Shown here: piece by piece, positions 1-10,130 of the stretch | How the letters are laid out: every line of letters starts with the position of its first letter | Numbering within the stretch: position 1 is the first letter of the stretch | NCBI GenBank assembly: GCA_022414725.1 | Contig: CM039466.1 | Span: forward strand, 17,942,817-18,006,816 | Length of the DNA stretch: 64,000 bases | Direction of reading: 5' to 3' | DNA from: Microglena sp. YARC | Taxonomy: Eukaryota > Chlorophyta > Chlorophyceae > Chlamydomonadales > Chlamydomonadaceae | Translations under genes and position numbers: made by a program | Notes under the pieces: generated by a model | Databases searched by the model: none | What the model saw: the letters and a program-made list of their open reading frames with translations, nothing else | What the model was told of the DNA's origin: nothing

Positions 1-397
1 AGCAAATACTAGCATTCTTGATGATGTCATGTGATAGATCTCATAAGGCATGTTGGGCAGAATTAAACCTCGGCCCGCTCCACCCCCCCCCCATACACAC
101 ACACACACAGGCCGCCTACCCTAAGGTACCGGACTATTATTGCCACAGTTATGGTAGTGCTTGTTGAAACGATGAATACCACGATATTCAAACCTTGGCC
201 CGGCCTCCCAATATCTATGCTTATCGACATGTGATAGATCTTAAGGCATGTTGGGAGGTTTTGAAGGCATGCTGTGCAGTTTCTATTTAATGTAGTTGGC
301 TTCTGAAAATATATTGTGTGATTATAAGATATGCTGTTAGAACTGGAATAATGCTGTTTTTTTTAATTCTGCCGTTACATTTTGATTGCATGTCAAG
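1..397. repeat. Left-edge non-coding stretch with a short direct repeat
   Basis: No gene is visible. A segment with the words gtgatagatct and aaggcatgttggg occurs near 29-60 and again near 228-258, followed each time by a related cggcccg(g)c stretch, so this is a degenerate direct repeat about 200 bp apart. A C-run followed by an (AC)n tract lies at about 84-110. Confidence 0.5.
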
Positions 398-512
398 AGC
401 TTTTTTTTGCGGAGCCCCCTCTTCTGGGGGGACAGGAGCCCCCAGGGTCACCGCTTTGTCCAAGTGTCTGTCTATCTGTCAGTCAGTCAGTCAGGCCGTC
501 TCGTTCCAACCC
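398..512 (-). repeat. Dispersed repeat family F2, partial copy
   Basis: Reverse-orientation fragment of the family seen complete at 1093, 35418, 39068 and 43590. It keeps the terminal GC-rich hairpin (a gcggagcccc arm followed by a ggagccccc arm) and a short (TCAG/TCTG)n tract where complete copies carry GGAT or GGTC tetranucleotides. The rest of the element is missing. Confidence 0.55.
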
Positions 513-639
513 TGGGCCTCGTAAACCCACTCTCCACACTTCCAACCCTGGGATAGTTCCAACATTGCCGCCGATTTCGAACCCACTCTCCGCCAATTTC
601 CTGTGTCGCATGCGCCTAGTACTCAATTGTTATTCTTTC

Positions 640-925
640 ATAGAGGGGGTCTTCCGATAGCTTTCAGTGATTTGGTCCTTTCCAAGGGTGGGGTCCAGGT
701 AGTGATTTGACCAGCGATCCATGCGGTGGGGGTTATGTTATTTCAGAAAGGGGGTCTTCTGGTAGCTTTCAGTGATTTGGTCCTTTCCAAGGGTGGGGTC
801 CAGGTAGTGATTTGACCAGCGATCCATGCGGTGGGGGTTATGTTATTTCAGAAAGGGGGTCTTCCGGTAGCTTTCAGTGATTTGGTCCTTTCCAAGGGTG
901 GGGTCCAGGTAGTGATTTAGGTAGG
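640..925. repeat. 105-bp tandem repeat, about 2.6 units
   Basis: The word ctttcagtgatttggtcc starts at 661, 766 and 871, giving an exact 105-bp period with very few differences. The unit includes gtccaggtagtgatt, which also appears near 1843, linking this array to the repeats that follow. Confidence 0.85.
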
Positions 926-956
926 GCAGCCCGAAGGGCCATCCTGGGGGGGGGGG

Positions 957-1092
957 GGCTCAGGTTTCAGGTTAGCGGATTTGGGTTGGGGCTCAGGTTT
1001 CAGGTTAGCGGATTTGGGTTGGGGCTCAGGTTTCAGGTTAGCGGATTAGGGTTGGGGCTCAGGTTTCAGGTTAGCGGATTTGTTTTGCCAAA
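957..1092. repeat. 33-bp tandem repeat, four units
   Basis: caggtttcaggttagcgg begins at 961, 994, 1027 and 1060 (33-bp period). A further unit recurs at about 1434, immediately before the second F2 copy, so this short repeat travels with the F2 element in a larger duplicated block. A run of G precedes it at 948-957. Confidence 0.85.
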
Positions 1093-1745
1093 ATGGAGTC
1101 CCAAGTAGCGATCCCTATAGGTAGCAAGGGAACAGGTACTAGGCAGCGTCGCAAGCGACGCGGAAAATTTACGGAGTGTGTTGGCAACGGAACGAGAGGT
1201 GGCAACGATGGAGCTGACCCAAGCCAGTTTGTTACGAAACAGTCGGCTGACGTGTCAGGCTTCAATTTTTTTGTCGGTCGGTTGGTCGCACAAACGGGCA
1301 ATAGGGTGAATCTTGGGGCTCCTGCCCCCCAGGAGGCGGGGCTCCGCCAATACCCTACGCATGCTATTAGCTTAGGTTTAGGTGGTGATTTGGGAAGAGC
1401 AGCCCGAAGGGCCATACTTGGGGGGTTGGGGCTCAGGTTTCAGGTTAGCGGATTTGTTTTGCCAAAATGGAGTCCCAAGTAGCGATCCCTATAGGTAGCA
1501 AGGGAACAAGTACTAGGCAGCGTCGCAAGCGACGCGGAAAGTTGGCGGAGTGTGTTGGCAACGGAACGAGAGGTGGCAACGATGGAGCTGGCCGAAGCCA
1601 GTTAGTTACGAGACAGTCGGCTGACGTGTCAGGCTTCAATTTTTCGGTCGGTCGGTTGGTCGCACAAACGGACAATAGGGTGAATCTTGGGGCTCCTGCC
1701 CCCTAGGAGGCGGGGCTCCACCACTACCCTACGCATGCTATTAGC
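1093..1745 (+). repeat. F2 dispersed repeat, two copies in tandem (374-bp period)
   Basis: Two near-identical F2 copies start at 1093 and 1467. In order each has a GCGTCGC..GCGACGC palindrome, a conserved body (gagtgtgttggcaacgg, then ctgacgtgtcaggcttca), a (GGTC)n tetranucleotide tract, and a GC-rich hairpin ending in ggggctccnccaa. Open frames across this block (for example 1071-1415 and 1093-1482) are by-products of the repeat. A third, worn fragment lies at about 1795-1900. Confidence 0.8.
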
Positions 1746-1879
1746 TTAGGTTTAGGTAGTGATTTGAGAAGAGCAGCCTGAAGGGCCATCCTGGGGGGAT
1801 TGGGCTAGGTGTAAGGGTAGCGGATTTGTTTTGACAAAATGTGGTCCAGGTAGTGATCGCTATAGGTAACGAGGGGGAA

Positions 1880-2750
1880 CAAATCTGCGCATGCTATTGG
1901 CTTTTGAAGAGATGATGTGAGGTTTGCTTTTTAACATGTGCAGTAAGGGTATGCCTTCAAGGAACTAAAGGCATGCCATGATGTTTTGAGCGCATGTTGT
2001 AAGCTTTTGAAGAGATGACGTGATGTTTGTTTTCTTACGTGTGCAGTAAGGGCATGCCTGCAAGGAACTGAAAGCATGCCATGATGTTTTGATCACATAT
2101 TGTTTCAACTTGAAGAGATGATGTTAGGTGTTGAATAGCTTGAGAGAGGGACTGACAGCATGCTACGGTGTTTTGATCACATGTTATTTTGGCTTGAAGA
2201 GATGATGCGAGGTGTTGGTCACATGCAGTAAGAGACTGAAGGCATGCTAAGGTGTTTTGATCACATGTTGTTTCGGCTTGAAGAGATGATGCGAGGTGTT
2301 GGTCACATGCAGTAAGAGACTGAAGGCATGCTAAGGTGTTTTGATCACATGTTGTTTCGGCTTGAACAGATGGTGCGAGGTGTTGGTCACACGCAGAGAC
2401 AGACAGAAAGCATGCTATGGTGTTTTGATCACATGCTATTATGCTTTGATCACATGTTGTCGCGGCTTGAAGAGATGATGTGATGTGTTGGTCACATCCT
2501 GTAGGGTGTTGAAGGCATGCTATGGTGTTTTGATCGCATGCGGTTAGGTTTCAACAAGGAGGTGTGAGGTTTCGATCACATCTTTTGCATGTTGAAGGCA
2601 TTTGCATCAAGAATGCCTTCAACACCCTACAGGATGTTTTCAAATTCATGCTGACAAGTTCCGAGGTATTATGTGAGGATTTGATCATGCGAGGTTTTTA
2701 TAACATGCTCCTAGGTTTTGAAGGCGTTGCATGGTATGTAAGGCATGCTC
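1880..2750. repeat. Degenerate tandem array with gcatgc/gatcac words, about 80-115 bp
   Basis: Repeats built around gaagagatgatg, gttttgatcacatg and gaaggcatgc occur roughly eight times. The best two units (about 2195-2365) are almost identical over some 85 bp. The array lies on the 3' side of the minus-strand isocitrate dehydrogenase exons and may occupy its next intron. No exon was recognised in it. Confidence 0.75.
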
Positions 2751-3008
2751 ACTGCAATGCCCAGGTAAGCGGAAAAAACTGTCATGCATGTGGCAAGGGT
2801 TGCATGAACAAAATTGAGTTTGAAAGGCCAAATCAATTGACCTGATCCTCTGTGATCCTAGAGGTCAGTCGGCCACGGGAACGATACTCGTTAGAAACTG
2901 TACGCTACAAGCATGTGGATTCTCACCCTGATCAAAGAGTAACCAGTTGACAGTTTTATACCACCAACAACCCGAACCCTTAAGAGAAAACAGTAGGCAG
3001 TTACGAAC

Positions 3009-3644
3009 CTTCAAGCTCTCCACGACGCCAGGAACGACCTCGTGCTCCAAACCGGAGTACTCCCCCTCGGTGTTCTCACGAATGGTTACCAGGTTGACGC
3101 CATCGTACCTAGTGGCATATCCGGGAATGCTCATGCAAGGGCGCACGTTGGCGTACAGATCGAGCTCCTTACGCAAGGTGAGGTTGAGGGATCGGAAGCC
3201 CTTGCCGATGGGGGTGGCCATGGGTCCCTTCAGACCGACCTTGTTTGCCTGTTATCACGTTGTGAAGATTTGGGGTATCAATGGTGAGCATCGCAATCGC
3301 CATGATATTTTGCTATAAAACGTGTTTGCTGTCGATGAGATGGGAAGCAAGCGGGAAAGCATTGAGGGAGTAACGAAGCCTACCAGCACGGAGTCCAGGT
3401 TTTCACGGGTGACCATGGAGTTAGTGCGTGGGTCAGGGATCGAGCCGACGATCTGCTCATCCCACTTAATGGCCACTCCAGCGGCCTCGATTATGGACCT
3501 GGTGGCAGCGGCAATCTCGGGACCGATGCCATCTCCGGGGAACAAAGTTACATCGATGGCCTTGGTCGCGTAGTCGCAAACGGAGGCGCCAACTGTGGAT
3601 TCCAGACCCATGAGGGCCCTGATGCCGAGAACCTGGCGAAGCAT
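3009..3644 (-). CDS. IDH: NAD-dependent isocitrate dehydrogenase, 5' part (two exons)
   Basis: The TCA-cycle enzyme of this family oxidises isocitrate to 2-oxoglutarate with NAD+ in mitochondria. Exon 1 (3384-3644, 87 codons, ATG start) carries a short N-terminal extension, then [11 protein letters not shown], the nucleotide-binding start of the isocitrate/isopropylmalate dehydrogenase fold. A 135-bp intron (3249-3383; donor CTG|GTAGGC, acceptor ATAACAG|GCAAAC) joins in frame to exon 2 (3009-3248, 80 codons), which has [27 protein letters not shown] and [20 protein letters not shown]. These hold the Arg residues expected to bind isocitrate. Exon 2 ends GTGGAGAGCTTGAAG|GTTCGT. The family is about 350 residues long; only about 167 are present, and no later exon is visible down to base 1. 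The rest lies off the left edge or this is a truncated copy. The reading frame is clean in both exons. Confidence 0.88.
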
Positions 3645-3950
3645 GGCTGCTTAATGGATAATAGGGGAGTCGAGAAGTAACCCTAGTGACGGCAATGAGG
3701 AAGGAAGAGTTAGGCGTGCTCACCGCCCGATTTTAGGCTGCGGGCTTTAAACCCCAAATCTCGGCCATAGCTATAAGCCATCACGTGAAGGAAGACCTTG
3801 GACCTGTCCACTGTATCCCGGGACTATATCCCCTGCCCGCCAACTAGGCCAGTCCGGTTCCGGGCAACCGCAACCGTCAACTAGGGAAAGCAGTCAATCG
3901 ATTGCCTCCGCTGCAGGATTGTTCAGGAAGCCGCGTCCTGCGTCCCAGAT
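3645..3950. other. Putative upstream region of the isocitrate dehydrogenase
   Basis: About 300 bases upstream of the start codon without a recognisable gene or repeat. It should hold the promoter and 5' leader of the minus-strand gene, but no TATA-like box or other element stands out enough to call. Confidence 0.3.
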
Positions 3951-4140
3951 GCAACTTCGAAGGTTCCCTTGCGTCCTGAGACGCAACGTGGGAAGGGTCG
4001 GTTGCGTCCCCTCTGGTTGCGTCTCAGGACGCAGGCTATGAAATTGGTTGCGTCTCGGTACGCAGGCTGTAAACTCTGTTGCGTCTCAGGACGCAGAGCT
4101 GGGTGGTCCTCCTGAACAACCTTGCTCCCCAGGTTTCACT
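3950..4140 (+). repeat. Dispersed repeat with clustered TGCGTC..GACGCA palindromes, copy 1
   Basis: At least four imperfect palindromes of the form ttgcgtctcaggacgcag lie within 190 bp, spaced by 20-40 bp. A second copy with the same order of motifs, including ggacgcaggctat.aaattggttgc, lies at 44195-44400. Both copies end in ctcctgaa..accctggtcccc-like sequence. Confidence 0.7.
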
Positions 4141-5808
4141 GCGTTTCAAAATATTTGGAATCTGAATTCTCAAGTTGTTGATTTCAAGAAGGCTTATGAT
4201 TGGGTCAACAGAGACTTGCTATGGGATTGCTTAGCAAGGCTAGGAGTCAAGGACCCCTATCTCAGTATTCTGAAGTCCATGTATAATCATGTTGTTTTCC
4301 AAGTTCGCCTACATGGGGACATTGGATCCTCCTTTCCATCCCTTGTAGGAGTTAAACAAGGAGACCCCCTATCCCCACTCCTATTCGGTCTGTTCATTGA
4401 TAGAATTGAATCGTTCCTCCAATCCAAGCTCCCAAATGTAGGGGCTGAGCTTAGGGGAAAGATTCTGCAACTGTTACTTTATGCTGATGACCTAGCTATA
4501 ATGGCAGAATCCCCGGCAGATATGCAAGCGATGCTTGACTGCCTGAGAGATTTCTGCGAGGCTACTAAGATGGCTGTGAATATAAAGAAAACTGAGATTG
4601 TCGTTTTCAACAAACAATTCTGTGATGAGGCCCGCATGGATCCTGATTACAAATTTGTCTATGATGGAGCACAACTTTCTACAAAGTTATCTTTTATCTA
4701 CTTGGGATCCCTCTTTGTGGATGGTGACTCAAGCAATCGTGCAAAAGCTGCTTTTTCTAGGATGCTCACTAAGGCCCAAAAGGCACACCACATGCTTCGT
4801 AGGCGATGCCATACTATGGAGATATACAATATTGATATTCTCACCCACCTGTTTGATTCTCTTGTACAACCTATCCTGAATTTTGGCTGTGAGGTGTGGG
4901 CTCCTTCTATTCTGAACAACACACTTATCTCAAATGACCATGCTTGTGAGAAATGGCATAGAGGTATACTTAAACAAATGTTGGGTGTTTGCCAATCTAC
5001 TACATCTAATATTATCATGGAAGAGCTGGGTAGAACCCCGTTGTGTTTTGCTTGGCTTAAACAAGCTTTGCGCTTCTGGAACAAGACCATACATAAAGAA
5101 CCTGAGGATCTCATTAGAATGGCTCTTGAGGAATCTTTTGACTCCAACACTGGCTGGGTTCATGACTTGCGTTGTGCTCTCCACAAGCTAGGATCCAGTA
5201 AAAACATCAACATTTTGGAGGCTGTCGATGTCGAAGGTATTATGTCTGAAGTTTTTGAGTCATGGAGGTTTAAGTACCCAAGTGACACCAATGCAGTTAG
5301 AGACATCCCTGATGAGAGAAGGGTTGGCTTTAAACGCCTCCGATACCAAAAATGGTTCGCAGCCAACAGCAATGATGAGAATGGCTTGATTCCCTTTACA
5401 TCCGCCTTACATAAGCAGGATCAGATTCGTTCTATAGCACAGTTTAGAATGGGTTCCCATTGGCTGAACACAGAAAGAATGAGGGTGGTGGATAGAGCAC
5501 ACATCCCTCGCTCAATGAGACACTGTCAAATGTGTGGGTTCCAAAAAACTGAGGATGAAATGCATATGTTTGAGTGCCCTTTTTATAATGATATTCGCCT
5601 CCGCTACCAGAATCTGTTTACAGATATTTATAGGCATGTCCATGAGGATACCGACTTAACCGTATGGAATGTGGAATTCTGCGATTCCACATTCAGAACC
5701 TTTATGAATGGAAATGGCACTAAGTCTTTTTGGAGCAACCTAGCCGACTATCTTTCTACTTGTAGAAGAGCAAGACAGGAAGCCCTGGACTGCTTAGTGG
5801 CACCGTAA
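4048..5808 (+). CDS. LINE reverse transcriptase ORF, 5'-truncated
   Basis: Reverse transcriptase of a non-LTR retrotransposon, which copies its RNA at the nicked target. The open frame is 586 codons, but element sequence begins only near 4179; the first ~44 codons come from the flanking palindromic repeat. Visible RT motifs: DFKKAYDWVNRD (from residue 45, first catalytic Asp), GVKQGDPLSPLLFGLF (fingers/palm motif B), and YADD at residues 145-148 with LLLYADDLAIM. The C-terminal part has CX2CX9HX3C (Cys493, Cys496, His506, Cys510), the zinc-finger-like motif common at LINE ORF2 ends. No endonuclease domain is present, so this copy is dead on arrival. The same protein is encoded, with breaks, by the LINE at 13046-22464. 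Confidence 0.9.
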   Translation: MRLGTQAVNSVASQDAELGGPPEQPCSPGFTAFQNIWNLNSQVVDFKKAYDWVNRDLLWDCLARLGVKDPYLSILKSMYNHVVFQVRLHGDIGSSFPSLVGVKQGDPLSPLLFGLFIDRIESFLQSKLPNVGAELRGKILQLLLYADDLAIMAESPADMQAMLDCLRDFCEATKMAVNIKKTEIVVFNKQFCDEARMDPDYKFVYDGAQLSTKLSFIYLGSLFVDGDSSNRAKAAFSRMLTKAQKAHHMLRRRCHTMEIYNIDILTHLFDSLVQPILNFGCEVWAPSILNNTLISNDHACEKWHRGILKQMLGVCQSTTSNIIMEELGRTPLCFAWLKQALRFWNKTIHKEPEDLIRMALEESFDSNTGWVHDLRCALHKLGSSKNINILEAVDVEGIMSEVFESWRFKYPSDTNAVRDIPDERRVGFKRLRYQKWFAANSNDENGLIPFTSALHKQDQIRSIAQFRMGSHWLNTERMRVVDRAHIPRSMRHCQMCGFQKTEDEMHMFECPFYNDIRLRYQNLFTDIYRHVHEDTDLTVWNVEFCDSTFRTFMNGNGTKSFWSNLADYLSTCRRARQEALDCLVAP

Positions 5809-6089
5809 TTTATTATCCCTTTTTTTTCTTCTTGAGACTTCTCATTTGTTAGCTTCTTACCTCCACCACTGTAAGTGGTTGAGATCTGGGTCCTGCTCTA
5901 AGGGGTTTAATACCTACGCCACCAAAACGGTGGTTGGGAGTTTGGTTTGTTTGTCCTCGACACACCCCTGATGTAATGGGGTTTTTTGCTCTGTGGGTGC
6001 TTTTTCTTTTTGTTTAAAGCACAGAGTCTCATACACCCTCGCGGTGTCAAGTAGACTTTAACATGTAATGTAATGTAATGTAATGTAAG
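4179..6089 (+). mobile_element. LINE (non-LTR retrotransposon), 5'-truncated copy 1
   Basis: Homology to the second LINE begins at about 4179 inside RT motif A and runs through a ~250-bp 3' UTR to a simple tail of (TAATG)n at 6060-6089. The 3' UTR holds conserved blocks (ctgtaagtggttgagatctg, gtcctcgacacaccc, acaccctcgcggtgtcaagt) also seen alone at 12351-12457 and 41190-41335. A possible short target duplication is attctca at about 4166 and 6091. The protein-coding part has no frameshift, which suggests a recent insertion. Confidence 0.9.
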
Positions 6090-6173
6090 TATTCTCATCC
6101 CAATACTGGATCCAACATCTTCCGCATCTCTATTAAACAGAAAATAAATCCCCACTCCTCAATATATTGTAAA

Positions 6174-6327
6174 AATAAATGATCACTGTAGCACAAACGC
6201 AGGGCACCCGTCGGTAAAACGATTGCTTGGGGTTCAGTTCATCAGTGCTTTTTCTTTTTAAGCCCTTCCTATTACGGTTGAGCAAGTCCCTTTAGCCTAT
6301 TTGGCCCACCCCTGGACTGTAACATAC
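6174..6327 (+). mobile_element. SINE-like element, family S3
   Basis: About 150 bp with an upstream tRNA-like part (gtagcac...ggggttcagttcatcagtg, resembling A and B boxes with CACTG/CAGTG ends) and a conserved 3' part (aagcccttcctatnacggtt..gcctatttggcc) ending cctggactgta. Other copies: 10131, 33996, 45080 and 45628, with partial copies at 6647 and 55755. Confidence 0.6.
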
Positions 6328-6334
6328 AAACATT

Positions 6335-6466
6335 GCCCAAAGGAGAGTATGATGTCGTATGATATCATACAAATTGCATCATATTATATTGTATGGAAAT
6401 GGTAACTTCAGCGTAGTCCGACTGCTGGCATCATATGATGACGTGATACCATGTTGCCGTTACATA
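6335..6466 (-). repeat. AT-rich palindromic repeat family P, reverse copy
   Basis: Contains self-complementary words such as tatgatatcata and gcatcatatgatg, and ends in gataccatgttgccgtta. The same sequence in the opposite orientation is at 34655-34812, and an interrupted copy is at 35028-35240. The internal palindromes suggest a MITE-like or foldback element. Confidence 0.6.
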
Positions 6467-6851
6467 ATAATAAATGGTTGAAGTACATTTGGAAGCTCCG
6501 TATTCCCAGAAAAATGAAACCCATGCTTTATTCCCTTCTTTAAAACCCCCTTCCAACCCATTCCAAAGTCACTCATACGAATAAGCACCCTTGTACGACA
6601 TGTTTATACTAGACAGATACTATCCCACATACTGTAGGCAAGTATGTAACAGTCCAGGGGTAGGCCAAATAGGCTAAAGTGACTTGCCCAACCGTATAGG
6701 AAGTGCTAGAAAAGAAAAATAATTATGGTTGATTGTCAGTATGTATGTATGCCCAGTCATTTTGGACATGGGCATGCTCAGTTCATTCCGTTTGGATTCC
6801 TAGTGCTAGATTTAATCATCTCTAGGGTGCCGGGAAAAAATCAGGGTAGAA
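6467..6851. other. Intergenic stretch with a partial S3 copy
   Basis: No gene is seen. A reverse-orientation 3' fragment of the S3 SINE lies at 6647-6720 (ccaggggtaggccaaataggc). The rest is unremarkable. Confidence 0.45.
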
Positions 6852-7243
<392 letters not shown>

Positions 7244-7413
7244 ATTTGTTTAGTGTCATAGACTCATTCTATGCTCACTGGTTTCCGTGGGTATCGCACG
7301 GAGGGGCTTGGAATCGGAAGACAGTGAGCAGCCCAGAGTTGGCTGATAAACCATGTTTCAATCCAAGCATGAATATATCATCAATCCATCATCATCATGC
7401 CGCGATCGCTTCG
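7244..7413 (+). repeat. Duplicated exon-like unit (copy near 23160, inverted)
   Basis: The stretch with gtgggtatcgca and gtgagcagcccagagttgg is repeated in inverse orientation at about 23160-23290. Its right half (cccagagttggctga..aaccatg, then ccatcatcatcatgccgc) is repeated at 9248-9345. The cluster of inverted repeats starting at 7416 interrupts this unit: the copy at 9345 continues without it. Confidence 0.55.
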
Positions 7414-7415
7414 TG

Positions 7416-8885
7416 TCAGCGTATACTACTAGAACACGAGTGCCATGATTCAGTTCAACTCGGTACGCCTCTACATTCCTATCCATCTCTTCCTCCGTCA
7501 ACGGAATCAAATCAGGGTCACCCCTCAAATCCCACTTGAGCACTGCACTCGCGGACGTCTTACCCGCGAGGGGATTGACCCAAGAACGCCTGGCGGCATT
7601 CTCAGTATCAATCCCCGGTTCACCTCCACCTTCTTCACCAGCAATGCCTGTCACAGAAGAGACCTCAGACGAGTCCTCAGGGAGAGGCTCGTTCCTAGCT
7701 CGCTCCTCCAGATCGGCAGGAGTAGGCCTGCCGGAGCTTCCTGTAGGGCCGAAGGTCCTCATTGAAACAGAGCCACCGGCAGCGAGGACTCCAGCGGTCA
7801 CAGACGATGCCGAAGGTCCGGCTCCTCCAGCGTGGGCAGAGCCCCTGGGCGGAGAAATAGAGCGATGAAATGGCCGGCCAGGGTTTACCCCGCCAGCGCG
7901 TGTCCACATTGACCGCATGGTTGAAGGCGCTCCCGCTTGTTGTCGGGAGGTCGATCCAGCCGTAACACGACGTTGTAGCCACTGTGCAACTGCAGGCACA
8001 GCGCTCGGGACAACATGGTTGCCAAGGTTCGCCAAACGTAACGCAGGAATGACATTGAACAGCCACTCCTCGTAATTCTCGTAGTCGAGTTTGGCGAGGT
8101 CCTTAATCATCGACAGGTTGACTGACGACATGATGCCGAGCTTCTCAACGTCCGCAGTGGCGTACGCTTTAGCGCAACTGATGAGACCTATAACCTGACA
8201 GAGTTCAGGGGACGTGAGGAGACCAGGAACGAAGTGTTTAGACAACTGGACATCATCGTAAGACCATAGTGCCTAAAGACCTCCTGTAACTCCTTGCTCA
8301 TTGTGAGTAACATGTAGGAAAAAGCCTTTTCCTCATTGCTAACCCACACATCAGAGCCATCATGTAACCTAAGCCTGGCCTCAGCCCCATCTAGAGCCCT
8401 GATGGCCTCAGCATCAGAAACACGATCAGGAAAATGAAAGTCAACAGGAGGCAGGGGTGTCCTAGAAGCCTGCTTGAGGCGCTGCAATTTTGACATCTGC
8501 TGATTCAGTTCAACTCGGTACGCCTCTAGATTCCTATCCATCTCTTCCTCCGTCAACGGAATCTGATCAGATGCCAATAAGGCACTCGTGTCCTAGTAGA
8601 ATACGCTGATAACAATGCCTGGCTCGGGAGAAATCGGGGGGGTTCGATCCTCCCCAGAAGGTAGCGGTACACAGGCGGGTTGCGGGTCTGATCAGTACTA
8701 AGTTGCTCCCAGCGTAAGACCATAGCCAAAAAAAGCTTGGCTGTGGATAAGTGGAACCTCTGGGTAATCTGTTCTCCTCCCGGGACATGCATTATTGTCA
8801 GCGTATACTACTAGAACACGAGTGCCATACAGGCATCTGATCAGATGCCAATAAGGCACTCGTGTCCTAGTAGTATACGCTGACA
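7416..8885. mobile_element. Cluster of four alternating inverted repeats (TGTCAGCGTATACTACTAG ends)
   Basis: A ~31-bp sequence, TGTCAGCGTATACTACTAG followed by racacgagtgcc, occurs at about 7416 (forward), 8584-8609 (reverse), 8796 (forward) and 8854-8885 (reverse). The first pair encloses ~1.2 kb with a gag-like ORF. The second pair encloses almost nothing, giving a near-perfect palindrome of about 89 bp at 8796-8884, like an internally deleted derivative. The repeat reads beyond the termini at 8610 and 8790 too (aacaatgcctgg against ccatgcattatt-like). A direct repeat of about 64 bp sits inside the first element's two ends (7446-7509 and 8502-8565). The class is unknown. Confidence 0.6.
7446..8577 (-). 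pseudogene. Gag-like ORF inside inverted repeats, frameshifted
   Basis: Two overlapping minus-strand frames (8577 to 8188, then 8245 down to 7446) appear to be one protein broken by a frameshift near 8230. The N-terminal part starts MASDQIPLTEEEMDRN and continues with a Leu-rich stretch. The second part has LDYENYEEWLFNVIPALRL, which resembles the Trp-containing core of retrotransposon gag proteins, followed by a low-complexity Ser/Pro/Gly tail. The peptide IPLTEEEMDRNxEAYRVELN occurs again at the very C-terminus because of the internal direct repeat. No protease, RT or integrase is adjacent. It could be a captured retrotransposon gag or an unrelated host gene; the assignment rests on weak similarity only. 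Confidence 0.4.
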
Positions 8886-9185
8886 CTTCGCTAGACTAGT
8901 AAGGTTGCAAAACCCTCAGGATCGCCCGTAGTTCAAATCTTGACTCCCACAAAGTGTTCACTTTCAATGATATTTACTGCATAGCTCAATGGCTTTCAGC
9001 AGCTCTCACTGTCCAAACATAATCCGAATGCTGCTGCTGCTGCTGCTGATCAACTCTACGACCCTAACTTTTGTATTCCCATAATTTCATTAAATAATTT
9101 ATTTTTATAATTTTATTTTATCATTTTATTAAATAATTTTATTGAACCTTTTTATTCCCATAATTTCAGTAAATTCTTACACTCA
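8640..9185. other. Unassigned stretch with small repeats
   Basis: Apart from the palindrome at 8796-8884, it contains a (GCT)n run at about 9030-9048 and an AT-rich piece at 9080-9175 with ttttattnccataatttca repeated twice. No gene is visible. Confidence 0.35.
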
Positions 9186-9457
9186 TTCCATCATGTGGAA
9201 TGGTCCTCCTGTTTCTTGATAAGCAGCCAGATGCACAATGTTATATCCGAGCCCAGAGTTAGCTGAAAAAACATGTACACATCCAAGCACAAATACATCA
9301 TGAATACATCATCATCATCATCATCATCATCATCATGCCGCCGCGATTCCTTCAGCTACCAGCTTTTACTCCACAGCTCCCTGAACCCCACATCCGGAAA
9401 CCTCTGCAGGCCTGTACCACTCATATGCGTATCCCTAGGGCTTTTCAAGGCTCAGGA

Positions 9458-9506
9458 AAGCGTCAAGACCAGGGTACTACAAACTATACAATATATATAT
9501 TAATAA
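9458..9506 (+). repeat. 48-bp duplicate of the MITE left end
   Basis: gcgtcaagaccagggtactac and the following AT-rich stretch repeat the left flank and first ~35 bp of the MITE at 9618. This is either a truncated element copy or a local duplication that happened after the insertion. Confidence 0.65.
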
Positions 9507-9617
9507 CTGTTCACAGCCGAGCGAGAGAAGGAACCCGTGGTGGTGTAACAGTTGAAGGCAGCCCCTACAATGTTGGCCATGCCCAGTCCAATGATCTCTC
9601 GGTTGTAGCGTCAAGAC

Positions 9618-9827
9618 CAGGGTACTACAAACTATACAATATATATATTAATAATATTATAACGATTCCGTGCACACTTTTTGAGCCCCACTGCGCGGTT
9701 TGCGCAGTTTTTCAACCCCCTGTGGCCGCAGCGCTCAGTTTTTGCACTTTTTGCACTACAAAGCGCTGACCAATTTGATATTTGAGCGCTTTAAGCGCTG
9801 ACCAATTTGACAAAATGTAGAACCCCA
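9618..9827 (-). mobile_element. hAT-like MITE (family M), copy 1
   Basis: A non-autonomous DNA element of 210 bp. The left end is CAGGGTACTAC and the right end GTAGAACCCCA, slightly mutated. Perfect 8-bp target duplications, gtcaagac, flank it (9610-9617 and 9828-9835). Internally it has agcgc/gcgct hairpins and the blocks gagccccactgcgcgg and cactacaaagcgct shared with copies at 38374, 47394 and 55499. An 8-bp duplication with CAGGG ends is typical of the hAT superfamily. No transposase is present. Confidence 0.8.
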
Positions 9828-10130
9828 GTCAAGACTGAACAGGGTTTCAAGTACGCCTGCATTACCTTGATAAGCAGTCAGATGCACAATTCCATATCCC
9901 TCACTTGTTTCAATACCAAAATGGTCACTGTAGCAGCCCAGATAGAGTTGGCTGAAGAACCAAGTCACAATTCAAAATCAAAATCTTGATCATGGCGTAG
10001 GATATGGATGCCAGTAGTCATATGCCATGCATGAATGCATGATGGGACCCCTAGTGGCATAAGTGGTTCGTCCCTACAGCTTTGGGATGCTCCGTGATAA
10101 CGAACAAACAAACACCAGCATATTGTATAA

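Noticed and set aside
1071..1706. Overlapping ORFs on both strands in the F2 copies
   Set aside because: The same ORFs recur only because the F2 repeat is duplicated; there is no conservation of frame in other F2 copies, and no start or splice context.
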